A stretch of DNA of 64,000 bases from Acidobacteriaceae bacterium (lineage in GTDB: Bacteria > Acidobacteriota > Terriglobia > Terriglobales > Acidobacteriaceae), in NCBI GenBank assembly GCA_003151335.1, contig PLXE01000080.1, positions 19,620 to 83,619 of the forward strand, written 5' to 3'. This document shows, in pieces, positions 9,364 through 18,611 of this stretch; positions within the stretch are counted from its first letter, which is position 1; each line of letters begins with the position of its first letter. Position numbers and translations under genes: made by a program. The notes below the pieces were generated by a model that worked only from the letters and a program-made list of their open reading frames with translations, was not told the origin of the DNA and searched no databases.

Positions 9364-9510
9364 TTAGTAGACGCCGCTGCGGTAGATAACCCACCAACTG
9401 ACGATCAGTGCCGCCACGGTTTCAGCTACGGCCCACCACAATGGCAGGAAGAATGCCCCCAAGCCAAGGAGAGTGAACAGTAGCCAAAAGGATTTTTTCT
9501 GATCGTCCAA
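9364..9510 (-). CDS. 48-residue tryptophan-rich membrane protein, missing from the ORF track
   Basis: A short ORF from TTG 9510 to TAA 9364 encodes a charged N-terminus (MDDQKKSF) and two hydrophobic stretches containing WW pairs and a central Glu, ending in YRSGVY. An in-frame stop lies two codons before the TTG, so the start is ATT or TTG. It sits 22 bases downstream of the HAD phosphatase stop on the same strand, so it may share its mRNA. The residue pattern is clearly membrane-like rather than random. No known family is recognised. Confidence 0.6.
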   Translation of the reverse strand: MDDQKKSFWLLFTLLGLGAFFLPLWWAVAETVAALIVSWWVIYRSGVY

Positions 9511-9532
9511 AGAAATTTACGCCGCCGCTCGC

Positions 9533-10423
9533 TCAATCGACGATGGCCACGTCGGCCCGCTCTTCAGCCGGAGCGAAGCTGGGAACGATGGTCAGGACAT
9601 CGGTCTGCACCTTGTCCCACTGCTGAATGAGCAGACCCTTAGCTTCGAACAGATTGCGAATCGAATGCGAGTCCCAGCCCACCACCTCTTCCAGGATGGG
9701 AACGAGGATGGCCAGTGCGCTGTCGCTGATCACGGAACGCTTGGCAATGGGCGCCAGGTACGGGTTCTCGGAAACGGCAATGGTGAAGCCATCGCGCCGA
9801 TTCACGTGCAGCATGACATGGATGTCGGAGCTGCCATCGCCGACATAGACGATGCGGTCGGGCCCGGTCCTAAGATTTTCGAGCAATTGGTCGATAACCG
9901 CGACCTTGCCGTATCCGGCAGTCACCTGAAGGATTCGTTCGATTTCACCGTGCTTGTTGTATTCAAACTCCGTGCCGTAGATATGATCGGCGGGGATAAT
10001 GCCCTCGAGCGCCGAGCGAATCACTTCCACCGGGCCAGCCGAGATCACGTAGAAATCGAAGTGGTAGCCCTCAACTTCCTCGGAAAGGAAGCGGTAGAGC
10101 AAGTCAATATTCGGCTTCAGACGTACCTGCTTGCCCGCTTTGTAGAGATGCTCAGGACGCACCTTGGAGCGAAACTCAGGATCGTGCAGCAGAAGATAGG
10201 CGAGCTCGCCTCCCTGCTGGACGAGGTTCAGCTTGGCCATCCCTGTGGCCTTGCGCTCGAATTCAGCTTCTGAAATGCCCAACAGCTCGGCCAAAACGTA
10301 CCCCGAGTCGTTAAAGCTCAGGGTCTGGTCAAAATCGCTGGCAAATATATATCGCTTCTTAGGATGTATTTTCTCTATCATGCTTTCGGGTTCGGGTTGA
10401 TGGTTCTGCTGGTATAAATTCAA
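9533..10423 (-). CDS. HAD-superfamily phosphatase (MtnX/phosphoserine phosphatase-like)
   Basis: Cytoplasmic phosphatase with the haloacid dehalogenase fold. Motif I is DFDQTL (nucleophile Asp and acid/base Asp), motif II is around YVISAGP, and motif IV is YVGDGSSD, which binds Mg2+. Length, 296 residues, fits the MtnX/SerB-like group with an alpha-helical cap. The likely start is TTG 10423, with AGAGAGGA eight bases upstream; ATG 10381 is an alternative without a visible RBS. A small membrane ORF follows. The exact substrate cannot be told from sequence. Confidence 0.85.
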   Translation of the reverse strand: MNLYQQNHQPEPESMIEKIHPKKRYIFASDFDQTLSFNDSGYVLAELLGISEAEFERKATGMAKLNLVQQGGELAYLLLHDPEFRSKVRPEHLYKAGKQVRLKPNIDLLYRFLSEEVEGYHFDFYVISAGPVEVIRSALEGIIPADHIYGTEFEYNKHGEIERILQVTAGYGKVAVIDQLLENLRTGPDRIVYVGDGSSDIHVMLHVNRRDGFTIAVSENPYLAPIAKRSVISDSALAILVPILEEVVGWDSHSIRNLFEAKGLLIQQWDKVQTDVLTIVPSFAPAEERADVAIVD

Positions 10424-10600
10424 ACCCAGATCCTCTCTAAGAATGTATGTATGGGATATGTATTAGATTCCCCGGTCGGGTCGAGAGTTGATGAAATTGC
10501 GGTAGATTCTTTCGATAGCAGCTATCCTGAGTGTTTATTGTAAGATACGTGGCGTGTCAGAGCGAAGAATTGGCGGAAATAACACTACGGAAGGAAAATC

Positions 10601-11935
10601 ATGAAAACTTTGTGGTTGGCAGCGGCGTGCTTGATTTTGGCAGCGAGCGGGTGGGCGCAGTCAGTGGGCGAGGCCCCACTTTCCGCCCAGGTCGATTCGG
10701 TTTATCCGCAGGTGGAGACGTTGTATATGGACCTGCACCGGCACCCCGAGCTGTCGCTGCATGAGGTCAATACCGCAGCAAAGCTGGCTGCGCGGCTGCG
10801 CGAACTCGGCTATGACGTGACCGAGAAGGTCGGTGGAACGGGCGTGGTTGGCATTCTTCGCAACGGCGCCGGCCCAACGGTCATGCTGCGTACCGAGCTG
10901 GACGCACTTCCGGTTGAGGAGAAGACGGGGCTGGCGTACGCCAGCACAGTCCGCACCAAGGACGACGCAGGTCATGATGTGCCCGTAATGCACGCCTGCG
11001 GGCATGACATCCACATGGCCGCATGGGTGGGGACGGCCACCATTATGGCGCACAGCAAGAGCGAGTGGCATGGCACGCTGGTGCTGATCGCGCAGCCTGC
11101 CGAAGAACGCGGCCTGGGCGCCAAGAACATGATTGCCGATGGGCTGTTTACGCGCTTTCCCAAACCTGATGTTGGGGTGGCCTTGCATACGACCAACAGC
11201 CTGCCGGCCGGCGAGGTTGGCTTCACTCCGGAATACGCGGCGTCGAATGCCGATACCGTAAACATCACGATTTACGGCAAAGGCGGCCACGGAGCCAGCC
11301 CTGAATCCACCGTGGACCCGATCGTCATCGCCGCTCGCGTGGTCCTGACGTTGCAGACCATCGTGTCGCGCGAAACTAAGCCGGGCGATCCCGCCGTCAT
11401 TACCGTCGGCTACATTCAGGGAGGCACCAAGAGCAACATCATTCCCGATGAGGTCCACCTTGGCCTGACCGTTCGCTCATACACGCCGGACGTCCGCAAG
11501 CATCTGCTGGCGGCAATCGAGCGCGTCGCCAAGGCAGAAGCGCAGGCGGCGGATGCTCCGAAAGCGCCGCTGGTGCAAGTCGTGGAATCCACGGATTCGC
11601 TCTACAACGATCCCAAGCTGGCCGAGCGGCTCAGCCGGGCGCTGACTCAGGCGCTGGGAGCCGGACGAGTGCAGAAAGAGCCGCCCATCATGGCTTCGGA
11701 AGACTATTCCTATTTCGTCGAGGCCGGTGTGCCCTCGTTCTATTTCTGGCTTGGCGTTGCCGATCCCGAAAAGTTCAAAGAAGCGAAGGCCAGCGGAGTT
11801 CATCTTCCGTCGAACCATTCGCCGTTCTTTGCGCCCGACATGGAGCCCAGCCTGAAGACGGCTATCGAGTCCGAGGTCGCGGTGCTGCGGAGCTTAATGG
11901 CCCCCAGCAATAACGCTGGTGCAGGGCTACACTGA
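10601..11935 (+). CDS. Secreted M20-family amidohydrolase (hippurate hydrolase-like)
   Basis: Exported metallo-amidohydrolase cleaving N-acyl amino acids or similar amides. A signal peptide ends at about residue 20 (ASGWAQ). The zinc-site motifs of peptidase M20D follow: HRHPELS near the N-terminus, MHACGHDIHM, QPAEE, and the late MASEDYSYF and HSPFF. The dimerisation (lid) domain lies roughly in residues 210-330. The start has GGAAGG a few bases upstream. It is transcribed divergently from the HAD phosphatase and followed by signalling-like small genes, with no obvious metabolic partner. Confidence 0.9.
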   Translation: MKTLWLAAACLILAASGWAQSVGEAPLSAQVDSVYPQVETLYMDLHRHPELSLHEVNTAAKLAARLRELGYDVTEKVGGTGVVGILRNGAGPTVMLRTELDALPVEEKTGLAYASTVRTKDDAGHDVPVMHACGHDIHMAAWVGTATIMAHSKSEWHGTLVLIAQPAEERGLGAKNMIADGLFTRFPKPDVGVALHTTNSLPAGEVGFTPEYAASNADTVNITIYGKGGHGASPESTVDPIVIAARVVLTLQTIVSRETKPGDPAVITVGYIQGGTKSNIIPDEVHLGLTVRSYTPDVRKHLLAAIERVAKAEAQAADAPKAPLVQVVESTDSLYNDPKLAERLSRALTQALGAGRVQKEPPIMASEDYSYFVEAGVPSFYFWLGVADPEKFKEAKASGVHLPSNHSPFFAPDMEPSLKTAIESEVAVLRSLMAPSNNAGAGLH

Positions 11936-12019
11936 ACCATAAGAAATTGCGCTGCCGACCTTCGTTGGTTTTGATATCCTCCGCAAGGACGATTTCAGAA
12001 CTGGCAGGAAAAACCCGCG

Positions 12020-12367
12020 ATGAAAATTCTTATCCTCACTACGGACCAGGAGTTGGCGCTCTTGCGCCAGCGGGCCCTGGAAACCGCCGGCCACGAAGTG
12101 GTTGCGATCATGACCGAAAAAGAGGCGCTGGAGGCGCCGGACAATCCAGACCGCGTCGATGTGATTGTGGTCTGTCACCGGCTGCCCGATGCTACCGCAA
12201 GAAAAGTGATCCGGCTCTTCCACGAACGCCATCCGGAGAGCAAAGTCGTGTACATCGTCCATCTTTATGGCGAGTGGCCCGAGGTGGAGGCCGACCGATA
12301 CGTGGTTGGGGCCGACGGACCGGACGCACTGTTGCGCGTGATCAGCGAGGTCCAGCCCACGATTTGA
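12020..12367 (+). CDS. Degenerate receiver-like protein
   Basis: A 115-residue single domain with the beta-alpha pattern of a CheY-like receiver: KILILTTDQELALLRQRALETAG, then a hydrophobic strand VDVIVVCHRLPD where the phosphoacceptor Asp should be. At that position the sequence reads VVCH, so phosphorylation in the usual way is unlikely. An acidic residue is also lacking at the first loop (TTDQ has only one). It may be a pseudo-receiver that binds a partner. A further receiver-like gene lies about 500 bases downstream. Confidence 0.65.
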   Translation: MKILILTTDQELALLRQRALETAGHEVVAIMTEKEALEAPDNPDRVDVIVVCHRLPDATARKVIRLFHERHPESKVVYIVHLYGEWPEVEADRYVVGADGPDALLRVISEVQPTI

Positions 12368-12500
12368 ACTGCAACCTCGGTGAAATTGTGCTACAAACAC
12401 TGCACCACTTTCGGTGCGACCCGTCTAGGGGTCAACCGGGAGAGTATTTCCACAGGACGGGGTTCATAGGGCCAAAGGGCCGAACCGGGTGAGGTGCCAC

Positions 12501-12608
12501 ATGGATGTAGTTACGATTGCGGTGGTCGGCGTGATTTTGATCAGTTACCTGATCGGGACGTTGACCAGCTCGGTGGACACCGAGCGCGAGCTGCCGCACC
12601 GCTATTAG
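12501..12608 (+). CDS. 35-residue single-pass membrane peptide, missing from the ORF track
   Basis: ATG 12501 opens a 35-codon frame: an N-terminal hydrophobic helix (VVTIAVVGVILISYLIG) followed by a charged tail TERELPHRY. GGGTGAGG lies just upstream as a plausible ribosome site. It sits between the two receiver-like genes on the same strand. The clean helix-plus-polar-tail layout supports a real small membrane protein. The role is unknown. Confidence 0.5.
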   Translation: MDVVTIAVVGVILISYLIGTLTSSVDTERELPHRY

Positions 12609-12880
12609 AGCGGCAGGGACCTGAGGCGGGTAAGTCATTCGCTTGAATTATGCCGCACCTCTTCCTTTTGCTTCGGCAAGGCGCACTAGAACCGCCGCTT
12701 CCTCAGCAGGCGTATAATCAAAGAAGTGGGGTTGTCTTCTGCGGGTTCCCCCTCCAGCGCCTTCCGTTACCGACGAAGGTGTACTCTTCAGCCCTCCTTA
12801 CAAGCGTACTTCGCAAACACCAAGACAGCCACGACCTTCTTTTGCCGGGGGACTGCGCAAGGAATCGCAGGAGGAGCGCG

Positions 12881-13417
12881 ATGATAACCGCATCAAGTCT
12901 CGCCGATAAGACCGTTCAGCTTAAGAAGTGCGTTCTACTCATGGACACGAATTCCGAGCGGCGGGCCCTGCGCAAGAAAATCATGGCATTGCACGGCGTG
13001 GACATGATCGGCGCCAGCGACCTCGAGGAGGCAGGGTTGGTTTGGCATCCGGACCGCTATGACATGGTGCTGATTGACATCCGCCGGGATTACCACGGCG
13101 CCCTCGCCTTTCGCGATGAGATCAAAAAGGACAGCCCCGACCAGATTGTCGCTTTCCTGGTCGGTCGCCCAGACTTTGTTGCGCTTCAGCCCTTTCCCGG
13201 TTCCTATGTTCCCGAAGCACACGGAATGGAATGGGGAGAGTCGCTGCGTAACGCGGTGAGGGAAGGTTGCGAGCTGCTGCCGCAGAGGAATGGGTTCGTG
13301 GAAGCCAGTTGGCGCATCGCCGCGGCCAAGACGCGCAATGGCCCACAGAGCCAGACCAATTCCGTGGAAGAAACTTTTCGCGCGGCGGCTGAACCTGTGT
13401 TGCAAGAAATAGCCTGA
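12881..13417 (+). CDS. Receiver-like protein of unknown function
   Basis: 178 residues. The start ATG 12881 follows CAGGAGGAGCGCG, better than the track start at 12650, which has no RBS. The segment VLLMDTNSERRALRKK resembles the first strand and helix of a response-regulator receiver, and DMVLIDIRRDYHGA places an Asp where the phosphoacceptor is expected. The C-terminal 60 residues are not an output domain I recognise. The next gene starts 44 bases on, so the two are likely co-expressed. The assignment as a receiver is by pattern only. Confidence 0.6.
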   Translation: MITASSLADKTVQLKKCVLLMDTNSERRALRKKIMALHGVDMIGASDLEEAGLVWHPDRYDMVLIDIRRDYHGALAFRDEIKKDSPDQIVAFLVGRPDFVALQPFPGSYVPEAHGMEWGESLRNAVREGCELLPQRNGFVEASWRIAAAKTRNGPQSQTNSVEETFRAAAEPVLQEIA

Positions 13418-13461
13418 TAGTACAGTTTTGCCCGACGCTTCAATAATTCATGGAGGACACA

Positions 13462-13953
13462 ATGACCACGACACCGCAATCTCTGCCTGTGCAGAACGTC
13501 CAGCTCAGCCAAATTCTGGAAAGCGCTGTGATTGTGAACTGGAGTGACCTGGTGCAAGTGACAACCGGGGGCTTGCTGCAGGTCGAATATCACATCGGCG
13601 GCGGGCTTTCCGTGGACAGCCTGAAAATGTGGTGTAAGACCGCGCGCGGATACTGGAGCCTGATCTGCGATTACTCCGTGAATCCCGGCTGGTCGAGTGG
13701 TCCACGCTTCAGCAACGGCTTTCATTCACGCGATCTCGGGCGCCTTTTGGAGTCGATCATGCTGAATCAGAACCTGTTCCAGCATGCTTCCGAGGTCAAC
13801 AGCAACGTCGTGATCCAGATCAGTCCCCCCACGCAGGAAGAAATCGCAGCCGCCAAGCTGCAAATGGCCGAGGCTTTCCCCGCGCCGGTTCCCACCTTGC
13901 GTAAAGCGGGTCCCCGCCTCCGGATCCAGGTCCCATCCCCGGCGCTACTCTAA
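13462..13953 (+). CDS. Conserved-looking hypothetical protein
   Basis: 163 residues, no signal peptide or membrane segment. ATG 13462 is chosen because GGAGG lies five bases upstream, inside the track's earlier ATG at 13450. The middle contains many aromatic residues (YHIGGGL, MWCKTARGYWSLICDY), suggesting a compact beta-rich domain. The end is an acidic/alanine helix followed by a Pro/Arg tail. I do not recognise the family. It follows the receiver-like gene closely. Confidence 0.6.
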   Translation: MTTTPQSLPVQNVQLSQILESAVIVNWSDLVQVTTGGLLQVEYHIGGGLSVDSLKMWCKTARGYWSLICDYSVNPGWSSGPRFSNGFHSRDLGRLLESIMLNQNLFQHASEVNSNVVIQISPPTQEEIAAAKLQMAEAFPAPVPTLRKAGPRLRIQVPSPALL

Positions 13954-14078
13954 GCGCGACGACGCTCACAGATGATCGCGAGGATTGACCAGTGCTGAGG
14001 GAAACTCCCAGTACCTTGCGACCCTCTGCGCTGGAAGCGGTAAACTCGTTGTGCTAGCATTCTAAGTTTGTGCAGTTT

Positions 14079-14114
14079 CACCATGCGCAAGCCGGCATGG
14101 TGCCCCGCCTTTTT
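14079..14114 (+). terminator. Hairpin with short T-run in the long leader of the EF-G-like gene
   Basis: CACCATGC and GCATGGTG form a perfect 8-bp stem with an 8-base loop. TTTTT follows after CCCCGCC. The T-run is farther from the stem than in a classic terminator, so it may be a weak terminator of the upstream gene or a leader structure of the EF-G-like gene that begins 100 bases later. Confidence 0.4.
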
Positions 14115-14216
14115 GCCTCGCCGGCAACCTCGGGGTTGTGCAAGCACGATCGCGTGCTACTGGGGAGCAATGCCTCTGAGCGCCAGGTGGAGCGGATCAC
14201 TCGAAGGAGTCCATAG

Positions 14217-16322
14217 GTGAAGAATTACGAAGGCGTAAACATCCGCAACGTCGCCCTGATCGGGCATTCCCATTCGGGCAAAACTTCCCTCGCCTCGGCG
14301 ATGCTTTTCACTGCCGGCGCCACCCAGCGCTTTGGCCGGGTCGATGAAGGCACCACCGTCACCGATTACGACGAAGAAGAAGTCTCGCGGGCGATGTCTA
14401 TCTCCGCCGCCACCGCTTTCGTCGAGTGGGGCAAGACCAAGATCAACCTGATTGACACCCCCGGTTTCAATATGTTCATCCACGAAGCCGAGATGGTGAT
14501 GCCTGCGGTGGAAGCCGCCTTGGTCGTGGTGGACGCGGTCAGCGGCGTCGAAGTAGTGACCGAGCGGATTTGGCATTACTACGACCGGGTCGCGTTGCCG
14601 CGGGTCATCGTGTGTACCCGCACGGACCGCGAGCGTGCCGACTTCAATCGCGTCATGGAATCACTCACTACGGCCTTCGGTCGCACGGTTGTGCCGGTGC
14701 AATTGCCTATCGGCTCCGAGAAGAGTTTCACCGGCGTGGTGGACCTGGTGAAGATGCAGGCCTACACGTACGAGATGGGCGGCAACGGCAAGTCAACCGT
14801 CGGCCCAATTCCTGCCCACATGGAAGAGCAGGCGAAGGCCGCGCACGAGCGCCTGGTGGAGCTGGTGGCGGAAGGCGACGATGCGTTGATGGAGGAGTTC
14901 TTCGACAAGGGCACGATCGCCGAAGAGCACATTATCGCCGGGCTGCACAATGCCATTCGCGAGGACAAGATCTTCCCCGTTCTTTTCGCCTCAGGTCTGG
15001 GCAACATCGGCACCGACGAAGTACTCGACTTCATCGTGAATTACATGCCGACAGCGGTCGAGCGTGGCGAAGTAAAAGCCGCCGCCACCGCCAACAATGG
15101 CGAGCCCGCAACCCGCAAGATCAGCGACTCCGAGCCCCTCTCGCTATTCGTATTCAAGACCATCAGCGATCCGTTCTCGGGACGCATCTCCTTCTTTAAG
15201 GTTTATTCCGGCGTGCTGAAGAACGACGCGAGCCTGCAAAACTTCAATCGCGGCGGCTCCGAAAAGTTCGCCCACCTTTCGATCATGCAGGGCAAGACGG
15301 CGGTCCCGGTCAACGAACTCCATGCCGGCGACATCGGCGCAGTTGCCAAGTTGAAGGACACCCTGACCGGCGATACCCTGGGCGACAAGGGCGCTCCAAT
15401 CCAGTATCCGCAAGTCACCTTCGCCGAACCGGCGATCACGTTCGCTATCGAGCCCAAGACCCGCGCCGACGAAGACAAGCTGAGCAATGGCATCCACAAG
15501 CTGATGGAAGAGGATGCCATGCTGCGCTTCTTCCGCGATGCCCAGACCAAAGAGTTCCTCATCGCGGGCACCGGCCAGCAGCACATCGAGGTCGTCGTTT
15601 CAAAGCTTAAGAACCGTTATCACACCGAAGTGAACCTCAAAGCTCCCAAGGTTCCCTACCGTGAGACCATCCGTGGCAAGGCCGACGTGCAGGGACGCCA
15701 CAAAAAACAGAGTGGCGGACACGGCCAGTTTGGCGATTGCAAGATCAAGATGGAGCCCATGCCGCGCGGCGGCAACTTCGAGTTTGTCAATGAGATCTTC
15801 GGCGGCGCGATTCCCAAGAACTATATTCCCGCAGTCGAGAAGGGCATCGTCGAAGCCGCACAACGCGGCTTTCTCGCCGGCTTCCCGGTGGTTGACTTCA
15901 GGGTCATCCTTTACGACGGCTCCTACCACGACGTGGACTCCAACGAATTGTCGTTCAAGACTGCGGGCCGCATCGCCTTCCGCAAGGCCATGGAGCAGGC
16001 CAAGCCCACGCTGCTGGAGCCGATCATGAATGTCGAGATCACCATTCCTGACGAGTTCGCCGGCGGCATCATGGGCGACCTGAACAGCCGTCGCGGCCGC
16101 ATCCAGGGCATGGACAACAAGGCTGGCAAGACCGTCGTGAAGGCTGTGGTGCCCATGGCCGAAATGTTGACCTACGGCACCGACCTGACCTCGATGACGC
16201 AGGGCCGCGGCAGCTTCTCGATGGAAATGGACCACTACGACTTCGTCCCCGCGCTGCAGCAGGAGAAGATCATCGCAGCCGCCAAGGCCGAGCGCGGCGA
16301 AGAGGTCGAGGTGGAAGAGTAG
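14217..16322 (+). CDS. EF-G-like translational GTPase (EF-G-2 type paralogue)
   Basis: 701-residue ribosome-associated GTPase with the full EF-G domain layout: G domain, domain II, then III, IV and V (GRGSFSMEMDHYDFVP near the end). It is not a standard EF-G. G1 is GHSHSGKTS, G3 is DTPGF, and G4, normally NKxD, reads TRTD. The RVDEGTTVTDYDEEE region resembles the second EF-G class known from Thermus and mycobacteria. GTG is the start, with AAGGAG eight bases upstream. It is monocistronic behind a long leader. Its precise job in translation is unknown; a variant elongation or stress role is possible. Confidence 0.88.
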   Translation: MKNYEGVNIRNVALIGHSHSGKTSLASAMLFTAGATQRFGRVDEGTTVTDYDEEEVSRAMSISAATAFVEWGKTKINLIDTPGFNMFIHEAEMVMPAVEAALVVVDAVSGVEVVTERIWHYYDRVALPRVIVCTRTDRERADFNRVMESLTTAFGRTVVPVQLPIGSEKSFTGVVDLVKMQAYTYEMGGNGKSTVGPIPAHMEEQAKAAHERLVELVAEGDDALMEEFFDKGTIAEEHIIAGLHNAIREDKIFPVLFASGLGNIGTDEVLDFIVNYMPTAVERGEVKAAATANNGEPATRKISDSEPLSLFVFKTISDPFSGRISFFKVYSGVLKNDASLQNFNRGGSEKFAHLSIMQGKTAVPVNELHAGDIGAVAKLKDTLTGDTLGDKGAPIQYPQVTFAEPAITFAIEPKTRADEDKLSNGIHKLMEEDAMLRFFRDAQTKEFLIAGTGQQHIEVVVSKLKNRYHTEVNLKAPKVPYRETIRGKADVQGRHKKQSGGHGQFGDCKIKMEPMPRGGNFEFVNEIFGGAIPKNYIPAVEKGIVEAAQRGFLAGFPVVDFRVILYDGSYHDVDSNELSFKTAGRIAFRKAMEQAKPTLLEPIMNVEITIPDEFAGGIMGDLNSRRGRIQGMDNKAGKTVVKAVVPMAEMLTYGTDLTSMTQGRGSFSMEMDHYDFVPALQQEKIIAAAKAERGEEVEVEE

Positions 16323-16351
16323 TTGTCAGTTATCAGTCGTCAGTTGCCAGT

Positions 16352-16408
16352 TTGTCATCCCGACTGAGCCCGCCATGGCGACCGAGCGGAGAGGACCTGC
16401 TTTTCGCC
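16352..16408 (+). repeat. TCATCCCGACTGAG-type intergenic repeat, copy A
   Basis: GTCATCCCGACTGAG, a short variable part, GGCGACCGAGCGGAG and GGACCTGCTTTTC form a unit closely repeated at 19499. Related, more diverged versions lie near 29335, 63600 and 63708. All are outside genes. The preceding bases after the EF-G-like stop are a TCAGTTATCAGTCGTCAGTT low-complexity run. Confidence 0.7.
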
Positions 16409-16555
16409 CCTTGTTCTCGCGGTTGATGCCTATCTCCGGCACATCACTCTGAAACGCCACTCAAGACTACGGAACTTTCTTCGACGCTTCCCGTATTTCA
16501 AACTGTAAGCGATCTCCAGCACGCGCGGGCAGCGCGACAAGAAATGAGGCAGGCT

Positions 16556-16909
16556 ATGGATGGAGACATCATCGGCTTGGTGGCAGTAATTATGCTCTTT
16601 GGTATTCCCCTCGCGGGGATGTACACGTATTACCGGGTGCGCAAGCTGCGCACCGAAGAACGCCTGGCGGCATTGGCGCGCGGGCTCAGCGTTCCCATGG
16701 AGCCCGAGCTTTCTCAGACCGCTCGTTCTCGCCGGGCAGGCATCCTGCTGGTTAGCGCGTCGATCGGCTACACCGTCGCATTTGCGCTGATCGCACGCGC
16801 CGAACCCGACGCTTGGGTCGCTGCGGCTTTCGGCGTAATTCCGCTGGCAGTCGGCCTGGGCTTCTTCCTCGATTCAACCCTCGTACGCCGGGACCTGCGG
16901 GCCTCCTGA
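16556..16909 (+). CDS. Small membrane protein (DUF6249-like)
   Basis: 117 residues. A first membrane helix (GLVAVIMLFGIPLAGMYTYY) is followed by a charged segment with the KLRTEERLAALARG pattern seen in small bacterial membrane proteins that follow stress or sigma genes. Two more hydrophobic helices end the protein. Either ATG 16544 or ATG 16556 could start it; the second has AGGCAGG close by. The family call is by resemblance only. A GC-rich hairpin lies directly at the stop. Confidence 0.7.
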   Translation: MDGDIIGLVAVIMLFGIPLAGMYTYYRVRKLRTEERLAALARGLSVPMEPELSQTARSRRAGILLVSASIGYTVAFALIARAEPDAWVAAAFGVIPLAVGLGFFLDSTLVRRDLRAS

Positions 16910-16917
16910 AGGGAGGC
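16899..16917 (+). terminator. GC-rich hairpin at the end of the DUF6249-like gene
   Basis: GGCCTCC and GGAGGCC form a 7-bp stem around a 5-base loop overlapping the TGA stop. There is no T-run, so termination is uncertain; it could protect the 3' end or serve both convergent genes. Confidence 0.35.
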
Positions 16918-16953
16918 CACGCAGGTGGTATGAGCGGCTGCTAACAAAGTCGA

Positions 16954-18422
16954 CTAAAAGTTCCTCGTTGCCATCTTCTGCCGCAGCCGGTCTTCAATCC
17001 CCAGCGAGCAATCGGGATTGACATTCTGGATGTAGATATCATTCTCGCCGTTGCGGTCGTCCTCCCAGGTCAGTGCCGACAACCCGGAGGAAGCGATGCC
17101 GGCCGCCAGACGCGACTTATCCGATGAAGCCGACGACACTGGGAATTGTGCGCACACTGTACTACCGGTTCCGTCCAGCTTGATTGCCTGGATGGTTCCC
17201 GACCCGAATCCCGGCTGATCGAACCAGAAGACCAGCGCGCCCGGGCCGATCTGTACGTTCTCCACGAAGATCTGCGAATCTGACCCCAGAGGCACAATCG
17301 TCAATCCACTGTCGCTCCACTGGCGGGCTCCCGCCGAATTGAACTTTTGCCCGGAGACCCCATTGGTGAACTGGTTGGAATCCTCTTCCGTCCAGAACAG
17401 GAACGTCTCCTGCGTCGCTGGATTGTACGATACGGACGGCGAGACCCTCACGTTGAATGCGTTGGTCGATCCCACCGAACCGTTGTGCCCGAAGGCCTCA
17501 GTTCCATTCGACAGAATGTGCTGCGCATAGACCTGCAGACTCGGACTGTTGCTGTACCACGAAAACACCGCGCCCCCGGCGCCGTGGGAACGAAGTAAGG
17601 GAACTCGCCAAATTGCAGGGAGCCGCCATCGAATACCTTCACGTGTCCCGAGCCCCACAGCAGGTGGCCGCTGGAAGAAACCTTATTGGCGTAGAGGTAG
17701 GCATTGCTGCCGAAACCGTGATTGCGCACCCAGGAGACGATGACCGATCCGTTGTCCGAAGCGTGCAAATCCGCCAGCGAGTAGTTGTAGCCAGACTCGC
17801 TGATGGTGATGCCATAATCGAACGCGGTCGCTCCTATCCACAACGGATTACCGTTGGCGTCGAGCTTCTGCAATACCACGCTGCTGTCCTTGGTCCAGGC
17901 CACCACGATTCCGCCATCGCTGGTGGCAGCGATTTTCGGCGCAGCGTGAAAGCCTGGGTCCCAGGTCAGCGCCACACCGGACGGTCCCCACAGCGGCTGC
18001 CCGGAGGCGCTCATCTTGGTGGCCGTCACCTGCGGATTGTTGGGGTCTTTGCGATCGTCAAGGAATGCCAGCAGGGCGTTTCCATTTCCGTCGATGTCGA
18101 GGCCGTAGTCTTCGGTGGAGCTCAAGGTCAATTTGGCGACCTGGACACCGTCGTGCGGAAATTGCTCCACCCCATTCGCACTGAGCATCTGGTAGTAAAC
18201 GTCGTAACCGTTCGGCGGCGGATCGTTTGGATTGTTATTGAACCAGCTCACATACCAACTGTTATTTGGCAGTGGAAGTAGTTTCGGCTGCACTTGGTCG
18301 GCGCCAGAGATATTCGACAGGTCAAGATTCTGGGAAGGATCGGAAGACCACTGGGCCCACGCGCCCGTAGCCAGTGTGAGTCCAAACGCAAACACGGCAA
18401 AAATACGGATAAAGCATTTCAT
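16954..18422 (-). pseudogene. Secreted repeat (beta-propeller-like) protein, interrupted by a one-base frameshift
   Basis: Two overlapping minus-strand ORFs (17448-18422 and 16954-17658) are halves of one protein of about 489 residues. The first has a signal peptide ending ATGAWAQ. Both carry repeats of the kind KMSASGQPLWG, KLDANGNPLW, KVSSSGHLLWG and KFNSAGARQW, each beside a DDR/DSS-like loop, typical of surface beta-propellers. Adding one G to the five-G run (C5 at 17573-17577 on the plus strand) joins FPYFVPTAPG directly to GAVFSWYSN. The break is either a real frameshift or a sequencing error in the homopolymer. Function unknown; possibly a cell-surface adhesin or secreted binding protein. 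Confidence 0.75.
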
Positions 18423-18611
18423 TGACGCTCCTCTGCCCTCGAAGGGGCATCTTGCATTTTACCTAAGGACTTCGCTCGAAGTCGCGAATTGATCGGAGCG
18501 TCGCAACAGGTCCGGGACAGCAACTGCCCCCCGACCAAGTCCCCTGACTACTCTTCTCCGTTTGGCCTCATCCGCCCGCTGCGCAAATATCGATTGTGCC
18601 AGCCCAGGGAT

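Noticed and set aside
17457-18281. 274-residue plus-strand ORF
   Set aside because: Antisense to the frameshifted secreted protein; composition is that of a shadow frame.
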